Shown: positions 11,272 to 20,863 of the stretch, piece by piece
Layout of the letters: every line of letters starts with the position of its first letter
Numbering within the stretch: position 1 is the first letter of the stretch
Source of the DNA: Saxidomus purpurata
Lineage: Eukaryota; Mollusca; Bivalvia; Venerida; Veneridae
Length of the DNA: 64,000 nt
Assembly (NCBI GenBank): GCA_022818135.1
Contig: JAFMSR010000007.1
Coordinates: forward strand, 3,103,424 to 3,167,423
Direction: 5' to 3'
The notes under the pieces: model-generated
Told to the model about the DNA's origin: nothing
What the model saw: the letters and a program-made list of their open reading frames with translations, nothing else
Databases searched by the model: none
Made by a program: the position numbers and the translations under genes

Positions 11272-11812
11272 CTGTGTATGAGCCATGCTGTGGGTGGGGT
11301 TTTCATGTAGCAGAGCTCATTTACATAGACTAAAGTGTGATTCATGTATTTAGATGAGTGATATGTAAATATGTAATACTATTCTTAATCAGATACTAGT
11401 ATTAAATAATATGTACATAACCTAACTTATTTATCCTATGTTAACACTTGGTATTTTACATTTGAGCATACAGATAGTGTTAATCAGGTTGTTTCAGATC
11501 AGATCTGAGGCAAGCGTTTTAAGCATAATTGTAATGTGGCGGTAGTCTAATATTTTCCCTTTCATAGTCTTAAATTGGTTACATTTTATAGCAGTTTTTA
11601 ACCATGTTTAAACTCATGGTACGATTAACGCTGTCTGTATGTCTTTTAAATGTGAAATGTGTAGTATTGTGCAATATGTATTGTAATTTATATAGTCTCT
11701 TGTAGTTCTATAAAGAACGGCCATGTACTACTTTTATATTGATTAATATATATGTGTAAATGATGTATATGGATGAGACGTAAATAAAATATATTATAAT
11801 AATAATAACAAG
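11272..11812 (+). mobile_element. LINE 3' untranslated tail with (TAA)n end
   Basis: A non-coding stretch following the ORF2 fragment. It ends in AATAAAATATATTATAATAA and further TAA repeats, a common 3' end for LINEs. Together with 10777-11271 it forms one 5'-truncated insertion. Confidence 0.55.
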
Positions 11813-11814
11813 AA

Positions 11815-11877
11815 CCATGTAAAAGCATCACCACCTCGGGGGCGTTCGTCACTTATGAGTGAGAGCTCTTGTTATTT
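11815..11877 (+). mobile_element. Helentron-like 3' end remnant
   Basis: The hairpin TCACT-TATG-AGTGA is followed by GAGCTCTTGTTA. This is the same arrangement (small hairpin, then CTTGTT) as at 49558-49580 and 62179-62201. Only the 3' end is recognisable. Confidence 0.4.
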
Positions 11878-11916
11878 ATCACAATTTACTATTTATATTT
11901 TATATGCTACCATTGG

Positions 11917-12585
11917 CTACAATACAAGGTCAACAATCGGGTCATAGATAGGGTCAATTTTACCTGAGGTCCTGATTAGAACAATCTTCGCAGAGGTCCA
12001 CTTCATAATGCTACATTCCAAATAGCTTACCTCTGGGCATTGTGGTTCTACAAAAAGCTGATTTATGAAGTTTTTCCTACATAAGCCTATGTCTAATTGA
12101 CCCAAGTACGCGTTCAGTTTTCAAAAGGGGGAGAAGGATGGGTGTCATGATTTGAACAATCGTGGTAGAGGTCCAACTAAACAATGCTACATGCTTAGAA
12201 CCTAAGCTCTAGGTAGGCCGTGTGGTTTCAGAGAATTTTTTTTTTAAGTTTTTCCTATATAAGCTAGATCTATGTAAAATCAACTGACCCCAAGACGGGT
12301 CAATATTGATCCGGGGGTCAAGATTTGAATAATTTTAGAAGAGGTTCACTAGGCAATGTTTCGTGTAATTTCTAAGCCCTTGACCTTCCGGTTTCAGAGA
12401 AGAAGATTCTTAGTTTGTTTCCAATTTGTTGCCATAGCATGGAATGGAATTCTTTGAACACCTTTGATAAAGCTTTGTGCAAGAAAAAACCCTGTCAAGT
12501 GTCATCAGCGTTGGACCAGTGGTGTTAGAGGTGACTAAGATATGAGCACATCTAGAGTGATCTTTGGATCAAACGTCCCTAGAAA
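11917..12585 (-). mobile_element. Helentron-like tandem core, inverted copy
   Basis: In reverse complement this stretch contains the monomer seen at 61430-62150 ('tctctgaaaccac...ctaagc...acctctaccaagattgttc...ggtcaaaattgaccc'), in about three diverged units. Neither end is clear, and the short minus-strand frame here belongs to the repeat. Confidence 0.6.
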
Positions 12586-13766
12586 TAAACATTGACTTAG
12601 GAACTTCTCAAAGGGATATATTGCGTACCTTAAAACTTTCGACCCATGATTTTAGCGTTTGGCACAGTGACGGGAAATGCTAAGTGTATATTACCGGCAT
12701 GCCAGTTAATATCAATTTCTATTTACGGATCATTATAGTAGCCAATATCAAACGGCTGAAAATTTCCTGGAAGAATAATAAAGTTGTAGAATATACACAT
12801 TCACACTGGACATATCAAAGATAGTGTCGAGAACTTGACATTTTGTGTTTTGTATATATGATGACGTAACAATGTTTCTGGTGCATAAAGTACCATTTGT
12901 AGATGCGTAATTTTGTTATCTCACTTTTCTGAAAGTTTCATGATTAGAAAGGGAATAGTTTTGAGGCAATTCTGTAGATTGAGATTGCAAGTCGGAACTC
13001 AATATTGCCAAAATTGAAAATCCTTTCTTAGTCACTATTTTGGTTCATTATTCAGCAAATTATGACTGTACCTTATGTATATATTGATATCATTTACTCA
13101 TAAAGAGTCTTAGTGTTTAATTATGTTGATTTATAGAGAGTTTTGTAAAACTGCATTCTAAGTGATGCTGGTCGGATGCTAAAAATAGACCAAATATAAG
13201 AATGCTTCAAAGCCATCATTTTGAGTCAGTCAGCATAATTTTAAGGCTGCCATATTATTAAAGATATCAAAACCTTTGTTTGTGAGGAATTTCACAACAT
13301 GACATGCAGGAGTTTGTCTGCAAACTAAGTTTATCTTCTTTCTTTTCATTCTGCTAGGCTGTATCTTTATGTAACAGGTGCTTGGAAAATGAATATCAGC
13401 TAGTTTAAATTGTTAACAAGAAGTTAGTGGCAAATGGTTGAAGAGCTAGGTTTTTGAATAGTAAGGCTTTGTTTTAAGTATATTTTTGTGTTTTTTGGGA
13501 CCTTTAATTTGATGTAATTGGCAAAATCAGCTCTTAGAAGTGACCACTCATTTTGGTCAGCCATTTTGATTTTTCCCCATTTTTGGAGGGAGAGAAATAG
13601 CTGCTATTTTAATTGCTTTAAAGAATTATCTGGTTGTTAAGACTTATGTGTTAGGGTGCATAATTTTATATAGATTACATTGAAATATTTTGTTTTTGAT
13701 GACAATTTTTGGTTTTGTTGCTTTTGTTGGAAAATGTAATTTATGGGAGGAGTTAGAGTTTAAATG

Positions 13767-13837
13767 CCAATCATGTGAAAAATTAGATTGGTCTTTTAGC
13801 CAATCAGAAGACAGCATTTCTTCTCCTCTATATAAGG
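13767..13837 (+). promoter_or_regulatory. LTR promoter: CCAAT boxes and TATA box
   Basis: CCAAT at 13767-13771, its reverse ATTGG near 13786-13790, CCAAT at 13800-13804, and TATATAAGG at 13829-13837. The spacing fits an RNA polymerase II promoter, with transcription expected to start about 30 bases after the TATA box, near 13860. Confidence 0.6.
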
Positions 13838-14219
13838 CCTGGATCCCTAGGCTTATGAGTTTTTTTTACTTTTGGACTTTTTGGCACTATGGACTAAAAC
13901 TAGTAAATTCTATTCAAAATTAATTACATTAGAGTGACAACAATTAGTTAATATTTTTGATGAGTAAACTCTGAGAATAAAAACAATGAAAATTTGGAAT
14001 TTTATCATGGAACTTTATTGGACATGAAGATTCTCTTGGAAATATTTTAACTAAATATCAGTATGTTGTGCTTGAATATTATCAACATCCTAAACAGGCA
14101 CTTTTGGGATACAGTTTAAGATTGGTGTGTAAACTATGAAAACAAGACATAACATTTGAACCACACTGAATAACTCCTAGACTTTTTGTAAATATATGTA
14201 GAACTTGTTGCTGAGGTAA

Positions 14220-14225
14220 AATAAA
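14220..14225 (+). terminator. Candidate polyadenylation signal in 5' LTR
   Basis: AATAAA. The equivalent in the 3' LTR is at 19656-19661, the copy that would end the element's transcript. Confidence 0.4.
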
Positions 14226-14529
14226 TGTATGAAAACAAATAGTGTTGGCTTTTTCAACGGAATAGTTAAGGAATGAAAGGGAGATAACAAATAAGAAAAC
14301 TTGATTCCAGAACTTAAGCCATTTACCCTGGCAACACAGAACAATTTGAACAATGGAACATTTAATGCACTCGGCTCTTGAACCCCGAGTGTAAAAGACT
14401 TCTGACCGGTCTTATAAATGGTCAGTGGTGTCGGTCATCCTGATTAATAAATTGAAAGCCCACAGACTAAGTCTATTCCGAGGATCATTTGAAACCGAGC
14501 TTGCCCCCGAAGGGCAGGTTTACCACAAC

Positions 14530-14549
14530 TGGTGTCAGAAGTGGGATTC
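14530..14549 (+). promoter_or_regulatory. Primer-binding site complementary to tRNA-Leu
   Basis: TGGTGTCAGAAGTGGGATTC begins two bases after the LTR. Its complement, GAATCCCACTTCTGACACCA, has the form of the T-arm and acceptor 3' end of eukaryotic tRNA-Leu. A 20-base match makes this a convincing primer site. Confidence 0.85.
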
Positions 14550-14743
14550 TCAACACTGGAATACTATTAATTCAGCCATTGGAAATCATTAAATTTTGTG
14601 AACCAATTCAAATGAAACTTGGAATTGCAGTGAATTTGGAATAAGGTTGGAGTTATAATTTTCAGTTTATAATTACTGAATTAAGGAACTACCCCTTGAA
14701 ATCTAAGAAGTTAAACATTTCATTACTAATACTAACATTTTCT

Positions 14744-15428
14744 GAAGGAGATCTCGGCTGTTGAGAACCTTCACTTTAGTTGCTAAGTAAATTTTATTTA
14801 ATTTTTGAAGGAGATCTCGGCTGTTGAGAACCTTCTATCTATTTTTACAGGTAGCGCCGTTTGAACTTTAGAGCTAGTTCCGGCACATTTTTACTCTTTT
14901 TCCGTTCTATCATAAGTTGCCTGCATTTATTTTACTTTTTGTAGCGCTGTTTGAACAGCCTTAGAGCTAGTTCCGGCACATTTTTTCTCTTTTTCTTTCT
15001 ATTAAAAGTTGCATGTTTTATTTTTATTATTTGTAACGCTGTTTGAACAGTCTTAGAACTAGTTCCGGCACATTTTTTCTCTGCTTCCATTCTATTGCAA
15101 GGTGCATGCATACATTGAAGGAGATCTCTGCTGCTGAGAACCTTCAATTTAGTAACTTAGTCAATTTTAGCAGATTAGTGAAATTTTCTTTCAATTTCTG
15201 AAGGAGATCTCTGCTGCTGAGAACCTTCAGCTTAGATATTAAGTACAATTTCTGAAGGAGATCTCTGCTGTTGAGAACCTTCAATTTAGCTGCTAAGTTA
15301 ATATTTGAAGGAGATCTCTGCTGTTGAGAACCTTCAATTTACTAACACTTTTCGAAGGAGATCTCTGCTGTTGAGAACCTTCTATTTACTAACACTTTTC
15401 GAAGGATATCTCGGATGTGAGAACCTTC
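14744..15428 (+). repeat. Eight-copy hairpin array in the leader
   Basis: Eight units of 28-29 bases at 14744, 14807, 15117, 15200, 15254, 15307, 15354 and 15401. Each opens GAAGG and closes CCTTC, with an inner CTC/GAG pairing. The stem halves are almost constant; changes fall mostly in the loop (GGCTGTT, TGCTGTT, TGCTGCT). Spacers differ in length and sequence. The array lies upstream of gag, in the region expected to hold packaging or translation signals. Confidence 0.85.
14851..15105 (+). repeat. Three tandem ~90-bp leader units
   Basis: Units start near 14851, 14941 and 15031, each with GTAGCGCTGTTTGAACAG (or a variant), then TTAGAGCTAGTTCCGGCACA and a T/C-rich tail. Copies 2 and 3 keep the self-complementary GCTGT-TTGA-ACAGC/T; copy 1 has lost it. 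They lie between hairpin units 2 and 3. Confidence 0.8.
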
Positions 15429-15577
15429 TTATTGCTAACCTTTAAGGGGGTAGTTCTTGTGCCAAAGTGTTAAGTTGTATGGATTGAAAGAAAAGTGATA
15501 CTATTTTAAGAATATGAAAGTTGAGGAGTTTCTGACCTATTCTAGTAATAGTGAGAGTGAATAATTTATTCACTAAA

Positions 15578-16645
15578 ATGGATCTTGGTTCTGGAGCTCT
15601 ATCTACTCTCCAGCAATTTGGGGACTCTGAAAGTCCACCATCCTCAGAGAATATGGTACCAGGTAGCCAGAATATAGAAATGAATGAACACATGGGATCT
15701 TGTCATAATTATGGACCTACCACTATTCCAATTTTTAATGACAGGAATCATTCAAAAGACTTCAAACCCAGAACACCGTCATTTGATGGCAAACCCGACA
15801 CTTGGGAGCCATTTCTTCCGCAGCTAAGGCTTATGTCACGCAATTTTGGCTGGAATGATGACACATTTCGGGAACAGTTACTATTTGTGATAAAAGGAGA
15901 GGCACTACTGTTTGTGTCAAATCTCCCACCTACAGTACTAGAGGACACGTATGGCTTAATTTGCATTATGGGACAGCAGTTTGGGCAGTGTCTACTAGCA
16001 GAGACTCATAGGGCTAACCTATACAACTTGAAGAAGCAATCCAAAGAAACCCTTCAGCAATATGGTGCTTGTGTTAGCCAATTAATGTCAAGGTCATACC
16101 CATGTATGCAGGGTACACCTATATTTGAAACTCTGGCCATTGAACATTTACTGAAGGGCCACCATAACCAAAAGATTGCATATGAAATTCTCACTAAAAG
16201 ACCCAGGGATATGACAGAGGCTATGAACATGATTAACTGGCATGAGGCCTGTCGTCAACACACAGTGAAATCCTCTGGGCTACGACAACTTTATAAAAGA
16301 AGGACAAGTGAAACTAAGGGGAAATATGAAAATGAAACATCTGTTTCTAAAATGAGGCATATTTACAGCAGAAAAACTGTAACTGAAGAGAGAATCAACC
16401 AATTATGGCGTGAAATGCAGAATTACGCCACACAACCGTTTGAAAAAATAGTCACGGTTGGATCAGATGAAGTACCAGAGAATAGAACGAGATCACAAAG
16501 TGACTGGAAGCACAAGCAAGACCCAGGATGTTTTCGCTGTAATGAAAGGACTCATATAGCACCACGTTGCCCCATGAACTTTCGTTCAAAGAAAAACAGC
16601 TCTGGAAAGCAACAGTCACAGGAAAACAAGGAAGGGCTGTGTTAG
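15578..16645 (+). CDS. Gag protein of non-autonomous LTR element
   Basis: 355 residues. I start at the ATG at 15578 (MDLGSG); the frame is open nine codons upstream but only from a GTG. The central part (about 70-225) has the helical layout of Ty3-type Gag: an entry segment PSFDGKPDTWEPFL and later LLKGHHNQKIAYEI. A single CX2CX4HX4C zinc knuckle at about 318-331 (CFRCNERTHIAPRC), preceded and followed by basic residues, would bind RNA. The frame stops 24 residues after the knuckle and no protease follows. Inferred role: it forms the particle and packages the element's own RNA, while enzymes come from another element. The partner is not obvious: the Ty3-type element at 2203-6958 has a different Gag with two knuckles and a different primer site. 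Confidence 0.88.
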   Translation: MDLGSGALSTLQQFGDSESPPSSENMVPGSQNIEMNEHMGSCHNYGPTTIPIFNDRNHSKDFKPRTPSFDGKPDTWEPFLPQLRLMSRNFGWNDDTFREQLLFVIKGEALLFVSNLPPTVLEDTYGLICIMGQQFGQCLLAETHRANLYNLKKQSKETLQQYGACVSQLMSRSYPCMQGTPIFETLAIEHLLKGHHNQKIAYEILTKRPRDMTEAMNMINWHEACRQHTVKSSGLRQLYKRRTSETKGKYENETSVSKMRHIYSRKTVTEERINQLWREMQNYATQPFEKIVTVGSDEVPENRTRSQSDWKHKQDPGCFRCNERTHIAPRCPMNFRSKKNSSGKQQSQENKEGLC

Positions 16646-16779
16646 ATGTTTACAGTGCACCCCATGACAATTTGAATACATTTAAAAGCATAAAGGGGAA
16701 TAACTTCTGAACTGTTCTGTTAAGAATGATATAAAGGATGAAGTGTTATATTCCCTAAAGAAGATATTACAAACAGTGT
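16646..16779. other. Spacer after gag
   Basis: AT-rich and non-coding. No remnant of protease or reverse transcriptase was found in any frame between the gag stop and the 3' LTR. Confidence 0.5.
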
Positions 16780-17030
16780 AAATAATAATACATCTACTTT
16801 CTATGTAGGAACTTACTAGATTTTATATTTATGTGTTCCAGGTGACATTGACATTTATAGTGAGGAAATGTTTATAGACTCACTTGGATACAATTTTAGT
16901 TTAAATAATAATACATGTACTTTCTATATATATATATAGGAACTTACTAGATTTTATATTTATGTGTTCCAGGTGACACTGACATTCATATTGTGGAAAT
17001 GTTTATATACTCACTTGGGAACAATTTTAA
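16780..17030 (+). repeat. Paired ~125-bp foldable module
   Basis: Two head-to-tail copies (about 16780-16900 and 16903-17030). Each holds GGAAC...GTTCC (16808-16812 with 16835-16839), then CCAGGTGA pairing with TCACTTGG (16838-16845 with 16880-16887, one G-U), and an inner ACATTT/AAATGT. Copy 2 has an expanded TA run before the first stem. The pairing elements persist in both copies. Confidence 0.7.
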
Positions 17031-17146
17031 GGTTTATTTAAATATCTTTAAATAATGGTGGATTATTACTATATGCGTTGTGCCTTTACTGTTGATATCA
17101 GTAGAACTGAGCCATTTTGTTTTTTCTGTTTTTGTGTATTTTTCTT

Positions 17147-17256
17147 GTAAGCGGTGGGTGCGCCACCTTTTCGAAGGTTGGGGTATGTCCAGTCTGTCAT
17201 TAGGGTGAAGTGATTTGTGATAACACTTCACTGCTTCGGCAACTAATGGGGCTTAC
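17147..17256 (+). ncRNA. Candidate structured RNA module, copy 1
   Basis: A 110-nt unit that closes on itself: GTAAGC (17147-17152) pairs with GCTTAC (17251-17256). Inside are a hairpin at 17163-17181 (CCA..., TTCG-type loop, ...TGG) and a three-way junction in which CATTAG (17198-17203) pairs with CTAATG (17243-17248). That stem encloses GTGAAGTG/CACTTCAC (17205-17212 with 17224-17231) and a TGC-TTCG-GCA tetraloop hairpin (17232-17241). It is part of the element's RNA; there is no sign of a separate promoter. I know no Rfam family with this layout. Confidence 0.6.
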
Positions 17257-17285
17257 TATTTTTGTGTTTAGTACTAGTTATTCTT

Positions 17286-17395
17286 GTAAGCGGTGGGTGC
17301 ACCAACTTTTCCGAAGTTGGGGTATGTCCAGTCTGTCATTAGGGTGAAGTGGTTTGTGATAACACTTCACTGCTTCGGCAACTAATGGGGCTTAC
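17286..17395 (+). ncRNA. Candidate structured RNA module, copy 2
   Basis: Same length and stems as copy 1, in tandem after a 29-nt linker: GTAAGC 17286-17291 with GCTTAC 17390-17395. The first hairpin has changed sequence but still pairs (CCAACTT with AAGTTGG, 7 bp). In the long hairpin the only change is in the loop (A to G). The other stems are identical between copies, so the changes I see fall in a loop or in a hairpin that keeps pairing. Confidence 0.6.
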
Positions 17396-17431
17396 TTTAT
17401 TGTTTCCTGGTTTGCGCAGCCAGAGGTTGTT

Positions 17432-17484
17432 AGGTGATACCTTAAATTTATAGATTGAACACTTATCTGTATCTGGTATCACCT
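17432..17484 (+). ncRNA. Hairpin with conserved 19-nt loop, copy 1
   Basis: AGGTGATACC (17432-17441) and GGTATCACCT (17475-17484) are perfectly complementary over 10 bp. The loop carries AGATTGAACACTTATCTGT (17452-17470), which recurs unchanged in 17728-17794 on a different stem. Confidence 0.6.
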
Positions 17485-17727
17485 GAGGTTTGTTTTGTCA
17501 TGTTAGGATTTTATGAGGCTTCACGGCCTTGGTGCTGTTTGAGTACTTATATGTTACATTCTTAGTGTATTCAACAGTTATATACTGTGTAAGGCATAAG
17601 TACTTTAAGCATTTATTTTTGGCTGGTTTGAGTATTGAAAGGAGCCACTACTTTTGTTTTTTGGTGACACTTAATTTAATGCTTTCAAAAGTTAGGCATT
17701 TCTGTGTTTACCAAGGTTGTCTGTTGG

Positions 17728-17794
17728 TACAGTCAGTAATTAAATTGCCAGATTGAACACTTATCTGTCTCTTTACTGTCTGGGGGTGACTGTA
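17728..17794 (+). ncRNA. Hairpin with conserved 19-nt loop, copy 2
   Basis: TACAGTCA (17728-17735) pairs with TGACTGTA (17787-17794), with inner GTAA/TTAC. The loop holds AGATTGAACACTTATCTGT (17750-17768), identical to copy 1. Within that loop AGAT and ATCT can pair, exposing TGAACACTT. The stems of the two copies share no evident sequence similarity. Confidence 0.6.
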
Positions 17795-18248
17795 AGTGTA
17801 TGGTAGTACTTCTTTGGTAGGCATGTAAGAGTAAGGTTGCACATATGGTAAGAGTACATTATTATGATTGGACTGATAATGCCTTAAGTCTAAAATTTTG
17901 GATGGAACTTGATGATAAAAGTATATATTCATGATAAAATTTTTGTATTTTTCATTCAGAAAATACTGCTCCAATTTGAATGTGATAAAGGTGATGTATT
18001 TTGAGCCCACTAGCCGGCATGAGAGCAGAAAGTTTAGAGGTCTGAGTTGTATATATGTCCGTATCTTTGGGAATACTTTGAATCATGCTATTTGTTATTG
18101 AGTTTGAATATATTTGAGATTATTGTTTTTGTAATAATAAAACAAAACATTGCTACTTGATGCATAATTTCAGTTACCTGAAATGGTATTTTTGTTGCAT
18201 TCCGGGGTCGGAATGGAATGCATTTTGGGTAAAATGCATTTTTTCCCA

Positions 18249-18260
18249 AGGGGGAGCTGT
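18249..18260 (+). promoter_or_regulatory. Polypurine tract of gag-only element
   Basis: AAGGGGGAG followed by CTGT directly before the 3' LTR: the expected site and composition for plus-strand priming. Confidence 0.75.
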
Positions 18261-19963
18261 TGTCGAGAACTTGACATTTTGTGTTTTGTATATATGATGA
18301 CGTAACAATGTTTCTGGTGCATAAAGTACCATTTGTAGATGCGTAATTTTGTTATCTCACTTTTCTGAAAGTTTCATGATTAGAAAGGGAATAGTTTTGA
18401 GGCAATTCTGTAGATTGAGATTGCAAGTCGGAACTCAATATTGCCAAAATTGAAAATCCTTTCTTAGTCACTATTTTGGTTCATTATTCAGCAAATTATG
18501 ACTGTACCTTATGTATATATTGATATCATTTACTCATAAAGAGTCTTAGTGTTTAATTATGTTGATTTATAGAGAGTTTTGTAAAACTGCATTCTAAGTG
18601 ATGCTGGTCGGATGCTAAAAATAGACCAAATATAAGAATGCTTCAAAGCCATCATTTTGAGTCAGTCAGCATAATTTTAAGGCTGCCATATTATTAAAGA
18701 TATCAAAACCTTTGTTTGTGAGGAATTTCACAACATGACATGCAGGAGTTTGTCTGCAAACTAAGTTTATCTTCTTTCTTTTCATTCTGCTAGGCTGTAT
18801 CTTTATGTAACAGGTGCTTGGAAAATGAATATCAGCTAGTTTAAATTGTTAACAAGAAGTTAGTGGCAAATGGTTGAAGAGCTAGGTTTTTGAATAGTAA
18901 GGCTTTGTTTTAAGTATATTTTTGTGTTTTTTGGGACCTTTAATTTGATGTAATTGGCAAAATCAGCTCTTAGAAGTGACCACTCATTTTGGTCAGCCAT
19001 TTTGATTTTTCCCCATTTTTGGAGGGAGAGAAATAGCTGCTATTTTAATTGCTTTAAAGAATTATCTGGTTGTTAAGACTTATGTGTTAGGGTGCATAAT
19101 TTTATATAGATTACATTGAAATATTTTGTTTTTGATGACAATTTTTGGTTTTGTTGCTTTTGTTGGAAAATGTAATTTATGGGAGGAGTTAGAGTTTAAA
19201 TGCCAATCATGTGAAAAATTAGATTGGTCTTTTAGCCAATCAGAAGACAGCATTTCTTCTCCTCTATATAAGGCCTGGATCCCTAGGCTTATGAGTTTTT
19301 TTTACTTTTGGACTTTTTGGCACTATGGACTAAAACTAGTAAATTCTATTCAAAATTAATTACATTAGAGTGACAACAATTAGTTAATATTTTTGATGAG
19401 TAAACTCTGAGAATAAAAACAATGAAAATTTGGAATTTTATCATGGAACTTTATTGGACATGAAGATTCTCTTGGAAATATTTTAACTAAATATCAGTAT
19501 GTTGTGCTTGAATATTATCAACATCCTAAACAGGCACTTTTGGGATACAGTTTAAGATTGGTGTGTAAACTATGAAAACAAGACATAACATTTGAACCAC
19601 ACTGAATAACTCCTAGACTTTTTGTAAATATATGTAGAACTTGTTGCTGAGGTAAAATAAATGTATTAAAACAAATGGTGTTGGCTTTTTCAACGGAATA
19701 GTTAAGGAATGAAAGGGAGATAACAAATAAGAAAACTTGATTCCAGAACTTAAGCCATTTACCCTGGCAACACAGAACAATTTGAACAATGGAACATTTA
19801 ATGCACTCGGCTCTTGAACCCCGAGTGTAAAAGACTTCTGACCGGTCTTATAAATGGTCAGTGGTGTCGGTCATCCTGATTAATAAATTGAAAGCCCACA
19901 GACTAAGTCTATTCCGAGGATCATTTGAAACCGAGCTTGCCCCCGAAGGGCAGGTTTACCACA
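18261..19963 (+). repeat. 3' LTR (1,703 bp) of gag-only element
   Basis: Same length as the 5' LTR, with two base differences seen (19667 and 19677). The TATA box equivalent is at 19265-19273 and the AATAAA equivalent at 19656-19661. Followed by AATAG, matching the left flank GATAG at four of five bases. Confidence 0.96.
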
Positions 19964-20863
19964 ATAGCAAACACAAACACATAATATATATGTTTAATAC
20001 TTTTAAACATTTGAACATTTCAAGACAGTAAAAAGAACAAAAAGCAAAGTACGTATGCACACACATGTGTTCCTGTTACAAAATATATGAACAGCTTGTC
20101 ATATTATATATCATTATTCAACTGTATTAGATCAATTGCGCACATGTTATGAAACAGGTAGAGCTAATACAAAGCATAACTGAGCCAATATGAGAAAAGC
20201 AGGGCCAATACGAGAATACAGGGTCAATATGGAATTCAAGCATTCTGATTGATTTAAAAGAGAGGGCCAACACGGAGAAGTCATTTCCGTTAGATTTTTA
20301 AACGTCGCCATTTTGTTTTTAGACTCCTGCTTATATCTTATTTTACTAAGTTAAATACAAACAAAATTATTATTGTTACAACATTTATTTTCTTGTTTGT
20401 TTTAGCCAATATTGTAAAGTTGAATAATAGAATTATTATGAATCAAGTGTTTTATATTGGCCTTGTTATTTGTACTCGGGCAGACGTATTGGAAAAATAA
20501 ATCGTAATATGAAGTCACTTTATTAATAACAGTATATAACTGTTTTTATACGATATGCAGCCTCTCATCGGTAAAGCCGCGTATTAACAACACTTTAACA
20601 TAACCCATCAAATTATGTTTCGAGAGACTCTTTATGATATTGTAATTAAAACAAACGCCATGCCTCTTAATTACATGAAGTAGTTTGTATCGTAACAACC
20701 TGTATATATATATATTTAATGTATTCATAGACATTGTCAGGGAAAGTGATAAAATTTGCCGAGAAACTACAGTTTCCTGTATTATTACACAACAAAAAGC
20801 AAGAACATATCTCCGTTTAACTTATTCACTTTAAACCAGGTAACAACATCGTACTGCTATCAT
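19964..20863. other. Intergenic / 3' region of the receptor gene
   Basis: No gene seen. On the minus strand, AATAAA at 20519-20524 (TTTATT on plus) lies about 340 nt after the receptor stop codon and is a plausible polyadenylation signal for it. Confidence 0.45.

Larger units (their letters stand above)
12825..14527 (+). repeat. 5' LTR (1,703 bp) of gag-only element
   Basis: Begins TGTCGAG and ends CCACA. It is nearly identical to 18261-19963, offset by 5,436 bp. U3 holds CCAAT boxes and a TATA box near 13800-13837; candidate AATAAA signals lie at 13977 and 14220. The short open frame at 13690-13923 recurs in the other LTR and is not evidence of a gene. Confidence 0.96.
12825..19963 (+). mobile_element. 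Gag-only LTR retrotransposon with structured RNA modules
   Basis: A 7,139-bp element with 1,703-bp LTRs (12825-14527 and 18261-19963) that differ at only two places I found (14231 G/T against 19667; 14241 A/G against 19677). The flanks GATAG and AATAG form an imperfect 5-bp duplication. A primer site (14530-14549) and a polypurine tract (about 18249-18260) delimit a 3,733-bp internal region that encodes only Gag (15578-16645). No protease, reverse transcriptase, RNase H or integrase frame exists, so it must borrow them. The leader carries eight copies of a hairpin and three tandem 90-bp units; the part after gag carries three sorts of paired, foldable repeats. It resembles the gag-bearing non-autonomous elements called TR-GAG in plants. 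Confidence 0.93.

Noticed and set aside
17147..17395. The repeated module as CRISPR-like or tRNA genes
   Set aside because: Only two tandem units, no A/B boxes and no tRNA acceptor; the setting is a retrotransposon in an animal genome.
13690..19359. Two identical 77-codon frames (13690-13923 and 19126-19359) as a duplicated gene
   Set aside because: They lie at equivalent places in the two LTRs of one element; the duplication is explained by the LTRs and the frame covers the promoter region.
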